This document shows positions 5,822-6,331 of a stretch of DNA of 6,331 bases, piece by piece. The position numbers and the translations under genes were made by a program. Within the stretch, counting starts at the first letter, position 1, and each line of letters opens with the position of its first letter. The notes beneath the pieces are model-generated. The model searched no databases. It had not been told where the DNA came from and was given only the letters and a program-made list of their open reading frames with translations. This DNA comes from Oscillospiraceae bacterium (lineage in GTDB: Bacteria > Bacillota > Clostridia > Oscillospirales > Ruminococcaceae): contig JAQXNQ010000316.1 in assembly GCA_029098085.1 (NCBI GenBank), positions 1-6,331 of the forward strand. The letters are read 5' to 3'.

Positions 5822-5832
5822 AGGTTTTCCCC

Positions 5833-5861
5833 AGTATATCAGATTCCGGAATAAAATGCAA
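5833..5861 (-). promoter_or_regulatory. GNAT gene promoter
   Basis: On the minus strand TTGCAT (5856-5861, TTG conserved) and TATACT (5833-5838) are 17 nt apart. The predicted start near 5826 gives a leader of about 65 nt. The -35 is weak. It faces away from the promoter at 5890-5918 with about 28 bases between the two -35 boxes, so one regulator could affect both. Confidence 0.6.
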
Positions 5862-5889
5862 ATTTTCTCTTCCGGCTGCGAAATCAAGC

Positions 5890-5918
5890 TTGTTTTTTGT
5901 CCCTGAATTGATTATAAT
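5890..5918 (+). promoter_or_regulatory. Promoter of the membrane-anchored protein gene
   Basis: TTGTTT (5890-5895), a 17-nt spacer and a perfect TATAAT (5913-5918). The start is predicted near 5925, giving a leader of about 53 nt with a small hairpin, CTGCC/GGCAG at 5933-5946, before the ribosome site. Confidence 0.7.
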
Positions 5919-5977
5919 AGAATGGTTGACATCTGCCGCCGGGCAGGTGCCGCAACAGTCTCAAAAGGAGAAGCATT

Positions 5978-6331
5978 ATGCCTTACAGAAACCCCGCATC
6001 TTTTTCCAGGCGTGGGCGGAGCCGAAAGCGCCGCATGCGCCTGATCCTCATACTGCTGCTGATCCTGGCAGCAGCGGCCTGCCTGCTCTTTTTCTTCCCT
6101 CCCGGGGCGGGAGAAAAGCCGTCAGACGCTTCCTCAGCCCCGATGGTGAGTTCTTCGGAGCCGCCGGATTCCCCGGAGATTTCCTCTGAACCGTCCTCGC
6201 AGCCGGAGAGCGAAGCCTCCCACGAACCGGCGGTTTCTTCCGAGCCGGCGGTCTCCTCCGGACCGGAGAGCAGCGAGGAATCGCGCTCCTACATCGAAAT
6301 CAGCGCGGCGGTGCCTCCCGGCAGCGAAGCA
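5978..6331 (+). CDS. Membrane-anchored protein with Ser/Glu/Pro-rich stalk, 3' truncated by the window end
   Basis: The frame is open from ATG at 5978 to the last base (118 codons, no stop). AAGGAG (5965-5970) at 7-nt spacing fixes the start. Residues 11-21 are strongly basic (RRGRSRKRRMR), followed by a hydrophobic segment 22-40 (LILILLLILAAAACLLFFF): a signal anchor with the N-terminus in the cytoplasm and the rest outside. Residues 48-104 are Ser, Glu and Pro rich with repeated SSEP-like units, including EPAVSS twice in tandem (83-94), and look like a disordered acidic stalk lifting a domain through the cell wall. SYIEISAAVPPG (104-115) may begin the folded domain. Cys35 is not a good lipobox, because A is at -3 and hydrophobic residues continue after it. 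In firmicutes such stalks often carry peptidases, cell-wall hydrolases or LytM/VanY-type domains, but the domain lies outside the window and I cannot name it. Confidence 0.85.
   Translation, partial: MPYRNPASFSRRGRSRKRRMRLILILLLILAAAACLLFFFPPGAGEKPSDASSAPMVSSSEPPDSPEISSEPSSQPESEASHEPAVSSEPAVSSGPESSEESRSYIEISAAVPPGSEA

Noticed and set aside
5762..5887. 42-codon N-terminal extension of the GNAT protein
   Set aside because: It spans the promoter and leader hairpin and would add sequence not expected before the start of a GNAT fold.
6068..6085. Lipoprotein signal with Cys35 of the anchored protein
   Set aside because: The residues before the cysteine are AAA without Leu at -3, and the hydrophobic stretch continues for five more residues, which fits a transmembrane anchor.
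1..6331. CRISPR array, insertion sequence, integrase or prophage genes
   Set aside because: No regularly spaced repeats, transposase or integrase motifs were seen on either strand; the genes look chromosomal and housekeeping-like.

Overview
The window looks like chromosomal DNA of a gut-type Clostridia member (Bacillota), probably near the Oscillospiraceae. The signs are GC-rich genes in GC-poor spacers, strong GGAGG-type ribosome sites, consensus sigma-A promoters, a tRNA gene with encoded CCA, a cobalamin-domain protein of the clostridial methionine synthase type, and a firmicute-style GltX. This placement is inference, since no rRNA or other decisive marker is present. No transposase, integrase, CRISPR array or prophage gene was seen, so the region reads as ordinary core and housekeeping sequence with a few lineage-specific genes.

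Layout, left to right. (1) Positions 2-535 (+) hold the 3' end of a corrinoid-dependent methyltransferase, most likely methionine synthase, closed by a hairpin terminator. (2) Convergent to it, gltX (glutamyl-tRNA synthetase) lies at 771-2225 (-), with a near-perfect promoter and its own terminator. (3) Divergent from gltX is a single tRNA-Pro(GGG) gene at 2420-2495 (+), with an extended -10 promoter, upstream A/T tracts and a strong terminator. (4) A minus-strand block follows: a GNAT acetyltransferase (5324-5761), a protein built from two degenerate P-loop-like repeats (4091-5167), and a uroporphyrinogen-decarboxylase-superfamily protein (2698-3933). The GNAT gene has a terminator behind it. 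The P-loop-like gene has none that I can see, so it may read through into the URO-D-like gene, which also has its own promoter. (5) Divergent from the GNAT gene, a membrane-anchored protein with a Ser/Glu/Pro-rich stalk starts at 5978 (+) and runs off the right edge.

The genes do not form one obvious pathway. gltX and tRNA-Pro serve translation. The left-edge protein and possibly the URO-D-like protein belong to methyl-transfer and corrinoid chemistry, but they are in separate transcription units. The most interesting item is the 358-residue protein at 4091-5167: its two halves share the same motif order, resemble the P-loop sites of a firmicute NTPase family (PRK06851 type, from memory), and both lack the Walker A lysine. 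The URO-D-like protein keeps cysteines where the zinc-dependent methyltransferases MtaA/CmuA bind zinc. The URO-D-like and GNAT genes each have a predicted hairpin close to the transcript 5' end. I see no clearly novel multi-gene system.
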